Shown: positions 22,720-35,577 of the stretch, one piece after another
How positions within the stretch are numbered: position 1 is the stretch's first letter
How the letters are laid out: each line of letters begins with the position of its first letter
Assembly: GCF_000002235.5 (NCBI RefSeq)
Contig: NW_022145606.1
Coordinates: 49,691,636-49,755,635 of the forward strand
DNA length: 64,000 nt
Source of the DNA: Strongylocentrotus purpuratus
Lineage: Eukaryota; Echinodermata; Echinoidea; Camarodonta; Strongylocentrotidae
Direction: 5' to 3'
The notes under the pieces: generated by a model
Databases searched by the model: none
Told to the model about the DNA's origin: nothing
The model's input: the letters and a program-made list of their open reading frames with translations, nothing else
Translations under genes and position numbers: made by a program

Positions 22720-23600
22720 TCCGGGCCCCGGGTTTATAGGGATAAAATTGTAGGCATTTGGACATTGGCATTTTTATATTTGTTGGTAATTGGTGGCTCG
22801 TTTTGTCGGTAACTTAACAATATGCTTTCACTCAATAATGCAATTCATACTTATAATACAAGGAATAGAAATAAATACCATCTATGGGTTGTTGATAAAT
22901 CTTATTTATATTTTCTTTCAGACAAAAAGCACCAACAATATAGAATACTTTGCCAAATAACATAACATCTATAATGAATTACAATGGATTTAAAAGGAGT
23001 GTAAATAAAAGCAGCATCTAATAACATATGATTTTGGGTAGAATGCTTTTCCACTTTATATGTATAAATATATATGTGTGTTTTTGTAGGGATTGTATGT
23101 TTTTTTGTTTTTTGTTGTTTGTTTTGTTGTTATACGAGTTTTCTTTAGGGCACAATAAGTTTATGTAATTTAAATCTTTATTATGTTCATCACAATTTGT
23201 TTAATTATTTTGGGGGAGATATCTCGGCAAACTCATTTATTTGGGTTTTTATAACTCCCCTTTTTCCATTATTGTTTAATATTTTAATGTACTTATGTAT
23301 ATTTTAGTGAAAGATTGTGCATGTTATAATATGAATGTGTTTTTTGTAATGTGATTTTTATGGAAATGAATAAACTTAATTGATTTTTTTTTTTAAAGTA
23401 ATCGGTGGCCTCTACACCCCCGTCCCCCCTCCCCACTGAAAAAGATCTAGCCGCGCCCCCGATAACGACACTTTATACACTCGAGATAATTTTTGCAAGT
23501 ACTACGGTGAAGTACCGGACCACCGTCTTTGTGCATTGTGCGGCATCAAAGCATAATTTATACAACGTCTCACGACGTGACAGATCACTTTTCTCTAACT
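22720..23600. other. AT-rich interior of the composite element
   Basis: This is low-complexity AT/T-rich sequence between the satellite array and its inverted stray copy. No gene is recognised. Confidence 0.45.
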
Positions 23601-23605
23601 TCTAA

Positions 23606-23714
23606 CGAATCCCCTCCCGCGCGAAGCGCGGAAGCTTTGCCGTTTCATTAAATTATTAGAGAAAGAAGACGATTCGTTGTACTGTTCTCTACTCTTAATC
23701 TTGTCTGAATTCAA
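23606..23714 (-). repeat. inverted stray copy of the GCGCTTCGCGCG satellite
   Basis: The stretch reads CCCGCGCGAAGCGCGGAAGC then ATTATTAGAGAAAGAAGACG and CTTAATCTTGTCTGAATTC. This is the reverse complement of one unit of the array at 21050-22700. Confidence 0.85.
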
Positions 23715-24339
23715 GAAGGCCTCTTTTTTTCCAGGAAGTGATTCTCAAATCGCAAAAGATCCCTAATCTTGGAAGGGGTAGGAGAAAGCAATTTTACGTC
23801 ATATTACTCCAGGAAGTGCCTGAAAATGCGTCTAATTTGGTCCTAAAATTGCAAATGCTTCTTACTCTGGGAGGGGGCCAGAACCCCCTCCCAGACCCAG
23901 CCCCTGCCTTTAAAGCCTAGTTCATGTCGCTTCATCGTTTTACATATATTTTCACCCCCATGCCATTTTGTGCCGCCCCCCCCCCGGTAAGATATTCCTG
24001 GATCCGCCACTAATGCCCATACCCCTTGAGCTTTGGGGGCTCCGCCCCTTGACCCCCGCCGGGGCTTTGCCCCTAGACCCCACTTTGAGAAAGTTCAGCG
24101 GGGACTGCATGTTAGAGTGGGGTGATTCGGATTTTTGTTTGTCAGCCCCCCCCCCCCCCCAAAAAAAAAAAAAACGTTTGTGCTCATTACGCCACTGTAT
24201 GTATTAGTGATCTTGGATGAGAACCACTTGTTTTGTGGAGTGGTGAGTATCAAACATCACCTTTAGCATCAGTTCAGTTTAGATGTATTTATTTCCCTTT
24301 CTTAGACAAACAACAGTAATAAATGTATAAAATTGTAAT

Positions 24340-25090
24340 AATTCCATAAATCATACAATAAAACTTCTCATCTTGATTGCTGCCTTATTTCCAAAATTCC
24401 ATCCCGCCCCAACTGAAAAGTCTAAATTGTATTGGGTGCAAGTAGTTGTTGAATAACAGAATTATCAAAAATACATCCAGCCCCTATACAAAAAATATAT
24501 AAAAAAACGAATGTAAATATCATTTCGTGCCATTCCGCGTCGTTTCTGAGTGACCTTTTACAGTTTGCGTAAGATAATTAAGGGTCTACATTTCTTGCTT
24601 CCTATTATGTTAAAATCGTAAGTTAAAAGCATTATGCCAATAATTTTCCTGTAGAAGAAGCTAGCTCTCTTTAAATACATGCATCAAACATATGAGAAAA
24701 AACCCAAAATGGGATCCACACCGGAATGTGTAAATGTGATCTTTAACAAGCCATCCAGAGTTCCAGACCTTAATTTTTGCTATAAGGGGAGGCAGAATAA
24801 TTCATGCCAAAATACTCCGAATCTTTATTCAAATTCACCAAGGCGATTCTTTTGAAACCATTATGACCATGGTCTACACTAGAGTTGAGACTTGTATCGT
24901 GGTCTACGGCGTGTACTATGCATTGGGCCTTGAGATGAACATTATATGGAGTGCATGTACATCCCTTGATACAAATGTTACAGGATGTGACTGGAAGGTT
25001 ATTTCATTCTTGACCCCCCCCCCCCCCCCCCCCACCGAGCTCACAATCTCTGTAATTCACCCCATATCTAAGTTTAATCTTTAAAACAAG
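24340..25090 (+). repeat. module X, copy 1
   Basis: The module is marked by TGTAAATATCATTTCGTGC, CGCGTCGTTTCTGAGTGACC, AGTTTGCGTAAGATAA, AAAGCATTATG and AACAAGCCATCCA. The same order of landmarks recurs at 28010-28960 and, shorter, at 34980-35230. A partial copy sits at 29755-29850. It ends in a poly-C tract near 25013-25032. It is non-coding. Confidence 0.65.
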
Positions 25091-26215
25091 GGCTACAAAG
25101 TGCCCGGCTTCTACTAACGTTCCACGAAAGGTTACGACGTGGACAAGGTAGATCGATCGTCGAACCCCAAGTCCAAAGACATAATTGGCTATTCATTTCC
25201 TTTCACTAGTTAATGTTGTGTTTCGGAAGACGACAGGGAGACCTACAAGACTACCTCACTCCCGTATATCGATGATGATGATGTAGAACATAGGCGCCGG
25301 AAGTGGGGTGGCAGGGGGGAAGGACACTACCCCCCCCCCCCAACCAAAAAAGTGGGGGGGGGGCTGCAAAAGTCATGTTTGCCCCGCCCCCCCCCCAAAA
25401 AAAAGAAAAAAAGAAAGAAAAGCAATAAAGGAGTAAAGATGGTTTGTATTTTTAACCCAAGATAACATAACAATAATACAAACCTGAATTATATCACATA
25501 TAAAATTCCATTCAAAGAAAAGTGAAGGTTTTATATCAATGGAGGTTTTATTTAGGATTTCCGGCCATATTCGCGTGTTTGTCATTCGAATTCATTTACT
25601 TTGCATTTAAGTTAGCGCAGATCGGCTTTGTCATGCCAATTATCATTCAAATTTCCAGTTTTTGTATTTAATTTAGGATTTTGGTCGAAGGGTTTCATAG
25701 ATCTGTCATTCAATTTAGAAACTGCTCAACTAGCATTGAAATTAATATTCACTTGTCGAAGCGTAATTTTTATCATTCAAATTAACACCTGTCATTCGTA
25801 TTCGTAATATATTTTATTCAAGTTAGGAATGTTAGGGGGAAGAATTGCAACAAACTTTTACAGTTTTTAAATAATGAAGTTAAAATGCATGGGGTCTATT
25901 AAAGCTGTTATTCAATTTATTTATTTTCAGGACAATGCAGATGGGTGTAGTCAGACATAAAGTAAAGAAGGGGCGAAATCAAGGGATATTGCATTTCTGC
26001 ACGGACATGTTCATATACCCGGGAAAGGTGGGGGTACCCTCAGCCGCCCCTTTTTACTACAGACTCGGAATTTTACAAAAGTAATTCACATCGTCTCTTA
26101 TACCCAGCACACCCCTCTGTTTTTCTTAAAGAGTTTCATAGTCTACTTGCCCGCCAGCAGATCGATGGCTAAAGACATGGCAAAATAATGAATCATGTTC
26201 AAATTGTTGACTCTA
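25091..26215. other. non-coding spacer with degenerate GTCATTCAAATT repeats
   Basis: The spacer has a C/G homopolymer patch at 25310-25400. Six or so scattered GTCATTC(A/G)AATT motifs lie at 25560-25830, about 25-90 bp apart. The rest is featureless. Confidence 0.45.
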
Positions 26216-27174
26216 CACTGTAAAAAAGAATTTGTTCATTGGTAATTTTTACGTATTGTTTCCATGTAGAATTTACTTGAAAACATTAGTTTTGCCACTT
26301 ACGCACTAAATTTAAGTCTTGCTAACTCAAACTTTCAATTTAGTAGAACATACGTGGAATATTTAAGTAAAATCAAATACATAAGAACTTTAAGTAATTT
26401 CAGCTTGTATTAATTTAGTAATTTTAACTCAAAATCAGAAATTATACGTATTACTCAAACAATTTATGTTGATTATTCTTATCTTTTTAAAGTAAGGACC
26501 GATGCAGTGCGTAATAGAAATATTTACATAATTTATGAATATTCATTAAGACCAAATTAAACTCTTTTTTAAAGAAAAACATTCTTTCTTGTGGTTGAAT
26601 GAAAATTTAAGGACTTTAAAACATTTACTAATTCATTTAACATGGCTAAGCAAAGACAAGACAATTTTTAATTGTTACCCAGTTCAAAACAAATCAAAAC
26701 TTGATATTTCAGGAAATTGTCAACCAATTTTCCTTTTAAGATGCTACGATCAAGTATATATAAAATTTGGAGCCTTTCAATATGTGTCGAATTGAAGCGT
26801 ATGTAATAGTTTGTGATGGTGGTAGATATATATATATATATATACGGTTAAATCTTAAATAGAAGTAGTGTTAGTGATTAGTGATTAATCTTAAATAGAA
26901 GTAGTAAATGATTAGTGGATGTTACTTGTTAGATTAGATGGGTACCAAATCGTGCAATATGTAATCCTATCATAGCTTTGTTTTAATTATCTAAAATGAT
27001 TACAATACTTAAATTATTTACGTTAATGTAACTCGATTTAACTGAGTAAAAATTTATTCAGCAAAATAAGTAAATTCTACTTAAGATGCTGTAGGTAATA
27101 TTTACTTAATAAAAATAAGGCAATTCTTTTCCTCAATTTTATTGAGTTATTTCGACTATTATTTTTTTACAGTG
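26216..27174. mobile_element. Tc1/mariner-type MITE, CACTGTAAAAAA ends
   Basis: CACTGTAAAAAA starts at 26216 and its inverse TTTTTTACAGTG ends at 27174, with TA immediately outside each end (26214-26215 and 27175-27176). TA duplication and short terminal inverted repeats fit Tc1/mariner-like MITEs. The 959-bp interior is AT-rich, with a short (AT)n run at 26824-26843, and does not code for a transposase. Confidence 0.7.
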
Positions 27175-27379
27175 TAGTCCCTACCCCAGTCACAATATTG
27201 TACCCTTCTTCCATAATGAAATTATGATGAAATTATGATAAATTTATGATGAAACATAAGACAAACAACTTCCTTACATGAACATTCACAAATATAATGA
27301 GACCATCAGGTCCGTAGATGCAAGTCGTTTTTTTCTTCTTAACAATCAAACTTAAATGCTGATGAATATCAAAGTAAAC

Positions 27380-27800
27380 ACGGGGTGCTTACGGCTCAAA
27401 GTAAATGTCAACTGGGAGAATGATGAGACTAATTATTTGAACATGATTCTCCTGAACAATTCCTGTCTTTTGAAATGTGTTGACTGTCCGGATTCCCTTG
27501 CATTTGAATAATCTAATGTACTCAATAAGCCTGCTTGATATAATTATAAAAGTAAACTCGAAAAGTTCTCAAATTGCGGTACTCAGCTCGAAGGAGACCA
27601 CTTGTTATAGCAGTCCACGAGGAAGAAATAACATGCATCGTCAAAAAGCCCAACTGAAGTCGATGTTTGTGACGGATTTCAGTTTTGCACGTGATGGTGA
27701 TGTCATAAATCTCGTAACCCAGACAGTATGTGTGCGTGTGGGGGCGGGGGGGGGGGGGGGGTAACGAATGTCGACAGTCCTACATAGGTAGACCCACGGA
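27380..27800 (+). repeat. module Y, copy 1
   Basis: The roughly 420-bp segment is repeated at 33980-34435. Landmarks are TGCTTACGGCTCAA, GTCAACTGGGAGAATGATGA, CAATAAGCCTGCTTGATATA, CCACGAGGAAGAAATAACAT, TTTTGCACGTGATGGTGA and a terminal poly-G tract. It is followed by module X in both places. Confidence 0.8.
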
Positions 27801-28009
27801 CATTTGGTAGATCATTTACCCTGGAACTACAAACACAGTTGACTCGGGGATGATCTAGTTTAAGGAAAGCAGGCGAATTGAGAGAGATGGATTAAATGTG
27901 TCTGAGAATGAATAAGAGAAAGAAAGAGAGAGGCTAAAAATGATTGAGTGAGGGAGTGAGTTTGCGTGTGAGAGAGACATTAAATAACTTGTTTCTATAA
28001 TTTCACCCC

Positions 28010-28960
28010 GCCTCAACAAACAAGTCTATTTTAATTGGTGATTGTACTTTGTAGTTAATGAATAATATAATTATCACAAATATTTGCAGATTATATTTGC
28101 GTTATACCTGATAAAGAATATCAAAATAAATGTAAATATCATTTCATCATTGCAACATAATTAGGACAAAAGGTGGATACATTATCCAACTTTAACTAAC
28201 AAGTAACATGTCAAAGCAGGTAGCCTGGTTACGACGTGGAAAACTGAATAATCTACGTTTACATGGTGCTAGTAGTTGATGAATAACAGAATTATTACAA
28301 ATATATGTAGTTATATTTGCGTTATCCCTGATAAAGAATATAAAAATAAATGGAAATATCATTTCGTGCAACCCCGCGTCGTTTCTTAGTGACCTTTGTA
28401 GTTTGCGTAAGATAAATAACGGTCTACACCCCTTGGTCCGCCTTCAACTAACATGTCAAAGCAGGTAGCCTGGTTACGACGTGGAAAACTGACAAATGTA
28501 CGTTTACATGGTGCTAGTAGTTAATGAATAACAGAATTATGAAAGATATTTGCAGATTATATTTGCTTTATGCCTGATAAAGAATATAAATATAAATGGA
28601 AATATCATTTCGTGCAATCCCGCGTCTTTTCTGAGTGACCTTTGTAGTTTGCGTAAGATAAATAACGGTCTACACCCCTTGGTACCATGTTAAAATCTAT
28701 AGAGTTTAAAGCATTATGACCAAAATTTATTTTTCTGTAGAAGAAGTTACCTCTCTTGAAATACATGCTTCAAACACATTGAGAGAAAGACAAATGAGGT
28801 CCATACTGGAATACGCAAGTGCGATATTCAACAAGCCATCCAAATCTTCGTTTTGCTTATTGGAGGTTGAGGTGGTGGGGAAAGCAAAAGGAAATCATGA
28901 GAAATGTTCTGAAACTTCTTTCTAAATTCATGAAGGTGGTTCTATTGAAACCATCATCAT
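28010..28960 (+). repeat. module X, copy 2, with internal triplication
   Basis: A 225-240-bp sub-unit occurs three times (about 28040-28685). Each contains CTGATAAAGAATAT, AAATATCATTTC, GTAGTTTGCGTAAGATAAAT, and CAAAGCAGGTAGCCTGGTTACGACGTGG in the links between copies. The right part matches module X copy 1. Confidence 0.75.
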
Positions 28961-28967
28961 GCTGTGA

Positions 28968-29240
28968 TGTTTTTTTTTTTTTTTTATTTAATTTAGTTTA
29001 ATTTAGTTAAGTTAAGTACAAGTACAATGTTTTTTTAATTAAGACTTATTTGTTATATCATTACTTATTATAGTAGCATTATATATATTGGACTCCATGG
29101 AAGAACAGAGCCATTAGGTTAATGGCTCTGCAATGGACTATCCAACGGTTTTTATCATTCTTTGATTTTGTTATATTGTGTTATTGTTTTTTATGATGAT
29201 TTTCGGAAATAAAACAAACAAACAAACAAACAATGCCCTC
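28968..29240 (+). mobile_element. 3' remnant of a non-LTR retroelement
   Basis: A hairpin (AGAGCCATTAGGTTAATGGCTCT, 29108-29130) sits upstream of GGAAATAAAACAAACAAACA, an AATAAA signal merging into an (ACAA)n microsatellite tail. This is the usual 3' end of LINE-type elements and SINEs that use them. Only the end is present, and the family is uncertain. Confidence 0.45.
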
Positions 29241-30935
29241 CTGCTAACAGAGACTATATTTCCTAATGTAAAACACTACTTCCCCCAAAATGCATTACTT
29301 GTTCAAATCTTAATAAAAGATGCTCACATGCTAGGTAGTAGATGCCAATGTTTATTTAGTGTGAGCAAGGATCTGCAATATTGAGCTTGCAAAGATGAAC
29401 AAATCAAGAGTTTTGAGAGCGTAAAGATCGATCTCGACGGATTAGTTAGGATTAGGGTTTGTTTTGTTTTTGGGGTCTTACATCATGATTAATTATAACA
29501 ATTAGCAATCACCTTTATCAAATTATATTCGATCTTAACACATACTGGATATGTAGTCGATGTAGGCAAGGGGCCTTGAGGAAAGCAGTTTTGGAAATGA
29601 CAATGCCACACTGACTTGGAATAACACGCAGTTCGTTTAATACATCAATCAATCAATCATAGATCATTCTACTCGCTTCCGACTTTGGGTAGTATAGTTT
29701 GTATAGTTTCATCTAGCCTGAACCACAAACATGTTATTCCTGCCTCAAATATGAAAATAAGTGTAAATATCATTTTGTAAAATTGTGCGTCCTTTCTGAG
29801 TCATCTTTGTAGTTTGCGTGTGATTAGTCACGTTCTCAATCCCTGCGTGGCATAATAGATTTATGGGTCAATAGCCTAACTATTTACCAAGCTCTCACTT
29901 GAATATTTCATGACCTTTTCTCACGACTGTTCGGGTCCTAAAACTGGTTTCAAATCTTACATTTTTCTTCTTACTTTTGAAGGAGTTCCCTTATTGTAAC
30001 TGAATGCAATTGAAAACAATTGAGGGCCCGAGACATTTAGAACAATGTCAAGCAAATTCTTAAAAATAAATCTTGCTTTAAAAGTATGTACATAAACAAA
30101 CAGTCATCCTGTGACTCGAAAATGTAATTTCTTTCAACCAGTAATGTTACCTATATTATGAATCGTGAATAATTATGCATGAAACATGTTTAAAATACAG
30201 GCAAGTACTACTGAAACCGTTACATTCGATTAATACATGAAAATTCCATTGCGTATAGAGTTTTTTTCCCTAAACCCCCCTGAGTTTCTCAAGAATTTAC
30301 ATCGGGGAAAAACCACTGAGTTTGGTGCGGTCTTAGAAAAGTCACACTCCTGAGCAGGGTTTTTCCAGGGAGGTTTAATATGACCTTGGGGGTAGTTGCA
30401 TAGCCATTACTTCCATCGTAAGTTCCCGATTAAAAAAAATACGGCTTTGTACTGTAAGTGTAAACATCCCCAACCCGCTATGTTAACATTGCAGTACACC
30501 AAGGTACACATAAAACATGTACAGCCAACAATATAGCCAAACAAACGAACAAACGCAAATAAAATGGTGCCTAGACTCACATCACACATGATAACAGAGA
30601 GATGTCAAAATATATTTGCTCAATATGATTGATTATACACTATAACTGTATTACTTGATTGATTGAACTAGAAATAAAATAAACATTGAAAAACATATTG
30701 AAAAGAAATCTTTTCGATTTAAGCAACAACTATGGCCAGTAGTTTATGAATATACTTTTTTTTTTTTTTTTTTTTTTAAAACTCAAATCACATACGTCTG
30801 GCGAAACAGTTCATTTAAATGTTGATGTTGATAACAAAATATTAATGCACTTCGTCACAATTCAAGTTTAATGTGGCCATTGAGTAATTCGTTTGCTGGC
30901 TTTGACTTAATATATTTAATGTTAGAGGTAGATAT
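29241..30935. other. non-coding AT-rich spacer
   Basis: The spacer includes a partial module X copy (29755-29850: TGTAAATATCATTTTG, GTAGTTTGCGTG) and a T-run at 30759-30777. No gene is recognised. Confidence 0.45.
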
Positions 30936-31100
30936 CAAGATTCAAGATTCAAGATAATTTATTGTCTGATTTTAAAAAAATACAGAAATTCGTCCTCCAC
31001 TGGCGAGTGACGTACATATACAAACAACATAAACAATATATAAATACATTCGAGGATACAAAGAAAATACAATACTAATAATAATAACATATACGGTAGA
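30936..31100 (-). mobile_element. LINE-type 3' tail, minus strand
   Basis: ATCAAGATTCAAGATTCAAGATAATTTATTG, read on the minus strand, is CAATAAATTATC followed by (TTGAATC)n, i.e. a poly(A)-signal-like motif with a short heptamer tail. This is the style of CR1/L2-like element ends. The rest of the element is not recognisable. Confidence 0.4.
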
Positions 31101-32095
31101 GGGAGGGGTGTATGAGGCACAGCCCCCCCCCCCTCCCCACTTTTGAAGTACCCGCAAACATGCCCCTTTTATTTCGGAAAAGAGCCCAATATCCTTTTTG
31201 ATAATTGTTTTCATATTTTATTATTTGCCCCCTGATTACCTAACATAAGTGCCACTATCACAATCTGATGATTGCGACATTTTGTATGACAAGTACCAAA
31301 TTTCCTTTTAAATAAGTAACCCTTGCCCTACTTGCAAATGCCTTCTTTTACCTCTGAAATTCGTCCCAATTAAAATCTGATAATTGCTCGCTTTTACTCT
31401 GACAAATGCCCATTTAGATTTTTCGTGAGGGTCTTTTTTCTTTTCCAATAGAGGACCTTTTCCAAACAATTTGTCAAATGTGATAAGTGCCCATTTTCAA
31501 TTAACATACGTTAGCTCGTCTTTCCTTTCTAAATGTGTTCATGGTATCTTCCCCCAAATCAGACGTCGACTACAATATTTTCCAACCATATCTGCCATTC
31601 TATTAAACTTCTGCATTACTATTTTAATCTAGGTAGTATGTCTTTCTCCGAGGTGTTCTCGGCTTCCTTAACGGCGTTGTATTTTCTACTTTTCCTTCCA
31701 ACAAATAGTTCAAGAGACAATGTTGTCTTATAATATTACCACCATTCTTCTTCTTTCTCTCTTTAACTATTCCTACAAGGATAGTCTGTTTAAGCACTTG
31801 ACATTATCAGTTTCATTTTGTGCTAGATTATTGCAATTTTGGAACAGCTCGATAAATTGGCCATCTTACTGCACACAGAGTATGTGCTGTTCCCCTGCCT
31901 TAATCAAAATCGTAGACGTGACGTTCAAATAATTCACATTTAGACAAAACTCTTCACTTTCATCAGCGCAGCAGCGCAAATCACTGGCTTTCGCAAATCC
32001 AACACTGACACTCTTTCATATCTGAAATTTACCTCAAATATCAACTATGTGCACGGGTTGAACCAAGTTGGGGATAATAATTCTCTGTTGATATC
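31101..32095. other. non-coding spacer
   Basis: A C/G-rich patch lies at 31121-31138. Beyond it only scattered AT-rich sequence with degenerate TGCCC(A/C)NTTT motifs is seen, and no supportable gene. Confidence 0.45.
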
Positions 32096-32099
32096 TGTA

Positions 32100-32395
32100 C
32101 AGCTATGATGATGTCGAGTGGATACGTCGCCGGAATGTCGATCACTAGGTCCACGGTTCGAGTCCTGCCGCCGCACTAATATCCTTTGGCAAGACATTGC
32201 TCTACATTTGTCACACTCCACCCAGGTAAAGTAAATGGGTACGTGGTAGGATTTTATTCCTTGAAATGCTAGAGCGCCGTATGGCAGCCGTGCTACAGCC
32301 AGGGTAATATTAATTTGGAGCGCCAGGAGGGTCAAATCTGACTGACATGAGCGCCTTACAAAAACCCATTATTATTATTTTTTTATTATTTATTG
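32100..32395 (+). repeat. tRNA-derived SINE, copy with B box
   Basis: An A-box-like TCGAGTGGATACGTCGCCGG precedes the B box GGTTCGAGTCC (32156-32166). The body then runs GCACTAATATCCTTTGGCAAGA, ACTCCACCCAGG and AAATGGGTAC. The tail is (ATT)n. The body is shared with the copy at 52730-53046. Confidence 0.7.
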
Positions 32396-33164
32396 ATTTT
32401 GATTGGAGCTATTTGCAGTTTGGAGATGAAATTTATGCTTTAATCCGAAGGTTACTCTTTGTGAGTGTCTCGTCCCCCTTTCTTATTGGTGCCCCTCCCC
32501 CCCCCTACTCCACTCCTTGGAAAGGTGCGCCGTCGCCCCACCATACTCTGCCAGTTATTTGTATGCCAAAGAAGAAAGAAAACGAAATACATTTATATAA
32601 AGTTCGTCGCAGAAAAAATAAAATCAATCATTATCGATGTTTTATCATAACTTAATCACAATAAAAAATAATAAATTACACACTTCTTTCATTTAATGCA
32701 ACTCATATGATGCATATTTCATGCATAAGTGATTAAAAAACAATTTGAAGAGAGGTTTACCAAAAATAATTTCGGGCGGTATCTGCATTTCAAAGAGGAA
32801 ATCACCTTTCAAAAAAGTTCATTTTCTGCCCTCTCATATGACAGCTCAATCACGAAAAATGAGCCAGGAATAACAAAGTTCTGTTTGTCTAAAGTAATAC
32901 TTGCATTTCCATATTTTGATTAAACGAATTCGTTTTCACTGGCTGCCTGCCGTAGCAACAAACATAGTTGACAAATCGTCCATCAAGTCTTTTATCTAAG
33001 CTTTACAAATATGTGTCATTTATTCATTATAATTGAGATAAAGTTATGATAAAACATCGTTAATTCTCGGTTTCATTTGTTCCGGGACGCACTACAATGT
33101 CTAAAATTATGCAAATACTCATTTGCACATACTTATGAAAACGAGTGTCTATTCAACATACCTT

Positions 33165-33174
33165 TCTGTCTCTC

Positions 33175-33220
<46 letters not shown>

Positions 33221-33339
33221 TCTTTCTGACTTTCGTCTCTCTTTCTCCGCACTTTAATTTTCCTTAATTCTCACACAGATAAAAAAAAAAACATAAATCA
33301 CTGAATTCACTGTGTCAGTTTATCCTCTACTCCCCCTCT

Positions 33340-33388
<49 letters not shown>

Positions 33389-33400
33389 ATAGTTCTCTCT
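33165..33400. repeat. (CT)n microsatellites
   Basis: Two CT-rich runs (about 33167-33240 and 33340-33390) are separated by unique sequence. Confidence 0.85.
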
Positions 33401-33979
33401 TTCCCTTTATTCGATAATCTCCCTCTGTACCTTTATCTTTCTTTCAATATTGATGTGATATCACGCGCATTATGTCTACTGATGCTCTTTTTTGTATACT
33501 CTACTTAAGTTCTACTTTATAATACTGTTGTTAAGATCAATTTGTATATTGTTTTAAACATATGTGTGGCTTACACCCAGTAAGATCGATAGATCGATCT
33601 GTAATTGAAAAACAAGTCAGAACAAATCTTGGAACTAGGAAGCATTGAATTAAATATGTTTATGTTGACTCATTTAGTCGGTGCTGCTGGTAATTTGTAT
33701 ACTCAAATCAATCAGCGAATAAATAAATATAGCCAACACTTTACTGTAACAGTCTTTTTCTATTACTCTTAATACAAATAATGTTTTTTTTTCTTCTAAA
33801 ATATGAAACAATAAATGAATTACTCACCTTCCGTGTATATCAGTAGGCCTTTGAATACAGATTAATGACGTCATTCGCTGCCTTTAGTAATCGATGAATA
33901 ATGAACTATAAACTAATGGTTAACACGTCTAATGATATAGTCCGTTATGGCAGTCCGTGTAGAAGGATCCCTGCTTAAC

Positions 33980-34435
33980 ACGGCGGTGCTTACGGCTCAA
34001 GTAAATGTCAACTGGGAGAATGATGAGACTAATTATGTTAAACATTAGTCTCCTGAAACAAGTTCTGTCTTTTGATACGATGAAAGTCATGTTTTGACTG
34101 TCCGAATTCGATTGCATTTGAATCATCTAATGTGCTCAATAAGCCTGCTTGATATAATTATAAGAGTGACTCATAAAATTCTCAAAATCGCGGTACCCAG
34201 CTCCAAGAAAACCACTATAATGGCTGTCCACGAGGAAGAAATAACATGCATCGTGAGCTAGTCCAACCGAACGGGATCAAGTCGATGTTAGTGACTGGTT
34301 TAACTTTTGCACGTGATGGTGACGTCATACAACTCGTAACCTAGACAGTATTGTGATTGCGTGGGTGGGGGGGGGGGGGGGTCGGTAACGTTTTTTGGCA
34401 GTCCTTCAAAGGTAGATCCACGAACAATTTAAAAA
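33980..34435 (+). repeat. module Y, copy 2
   Basis: The segment is colinear with module Y copy 1 and also ends in a poly-G run. It differs by small indels and substitutions (clearly diverged, perhaps 15%). Confidence 0.8.
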
Positions 34436-34979
34436 GACGAAAGACTCCATGCATGGCTGATCGTCAATGAAACGGAGTTAAGTTTTTTATCAACTCTGTT
34501 TGTTGCTACAGCAGGCAGCAAGTGAACACGAATTCGTTAATCAAATTATGGAAATGCAAGCATTACTTTAGACAAACAGAACTTTGTTATTCACATCACC
34601 AATTTTAGGTCATTACGTTAATTTTAAACAATAAAAACAAGTTTACTATTGATTCGTTCCTTTTTCCGTTTTTTTCTTGTGATTTTGTTATTCATGTATT
34701 TAGATATAGCGACAACAAAAGCGGGACATACGAACGGACAACCCGCACAAATAACGCCTCCGGCACCACTTTCGGTGGGCAGAGGCATACCAAAGCTCAA
34801 AAGCTTTCACTAAATGTAGTCTTATATACTACTGTCGATTTGCAGTGCATGTGATTTTCATCAAGATTGATTCTGATATGTTCTTCATTATTCCCAAACT
34901 TCACAGTGCACATCAATTCTTATTTTCCTAATTAGTACTCAACTATATGTTTGAGACGTACATGAGGCTTAATAGTCGT

Positions 34980-35230
34980 TCTAGTTGATTGCAAGCAATG
35001 TTTTGAAGGGAGTTTGAGCGCAATTTCGTGTAATCCCACGACGTTTCTGAAGGACCTTTTTAGTTTGCGTGAGATAAGCAAATGTTATCATGTTAAAATG
35101 ACGAGTTAGAGGCACTATAATAATTACTAATTTTCCTTCAAATGAACTTACCCCCTCATTAAACACATTTGAATGGGGGGGGGGGGGATCCATACCAGAA
35201 CATGTAAGTTTAATATTCTACGAGCCATCC
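34980..35230 (+). repeat. module X, copy 3 (short)
   Basis: It carries CAATTTCGTGTAATCCCACG, AGTTTGCGTGAGATAA, ATGTTAAAATGACGAGTTA and ACGAGCCATCC in the same order as the other copies. Confidence 0.6.
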
Positions 35231-35577
35231 CGAATCTTGGGGAGGGTGTGTGTGTGTGTGTACGGTATTAAACCGAGGACACCCATAAGATTTATACATT
35301 CACCTCCATGACCACTCGCAAAACGTCCATCTAAATTATTCAAAGTTTGATGACCTTTTGTATCGGATACGTTTATGTAGATGCTCCGTTCGCATGTTGA
35401 AAATGTTTGTTTTTTAATTACTAGATCCTTGGCTATGGGGTTATCTTTCAAATCGTTCTCAGAATGTTATATTCAGACAAACATTATGTCTTTGAATATG
35501 TTTAACATACAAATGTGTACATAATGAGTCCTTTATTTCTGGCATGCAGAAACACATGTGTGTGCGTGCGTGTGTGT

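Larger units (their letters stand above)
20674..24197. mobile_element. 3.5-kb composite hAT-like element with 8-bp target duplication
   Basis: TATGTATT occurs exactly on both sides (20666-20673 and 24198-24205). The left end is CACTGGCGTACTGGTGGGG and the right end, inverted, is CAGTGGCGTAATGAGC; 9 of the first 10 bases agree. Ends of this kind with an 8-bp duplication are hAT-like. Inside are a CpG-rich satellite (21050-22700), an inverted stray satellite copy (23606-23714) and a second end-like GGATCCGCCACTA at 23999-24012 that suggests nesting. No transposase frame is seen. Confidence 0.72.
32873..34594. mobile_element. possible inverted-terminus element enclosing module Y
   Basis: About 105 bp at 32873-32975 (ATAACAAAGTTCTGTTTGTC onward) recurs inverted at 34490-34594 with roughly 90% identity by eye. 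No target duplication was found. The enclosed 1.5 kb contains CT microsatellites and module Y copy 2, so this may be a foldback-type element or simply an inverted duplication. Confidence 0.45.
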
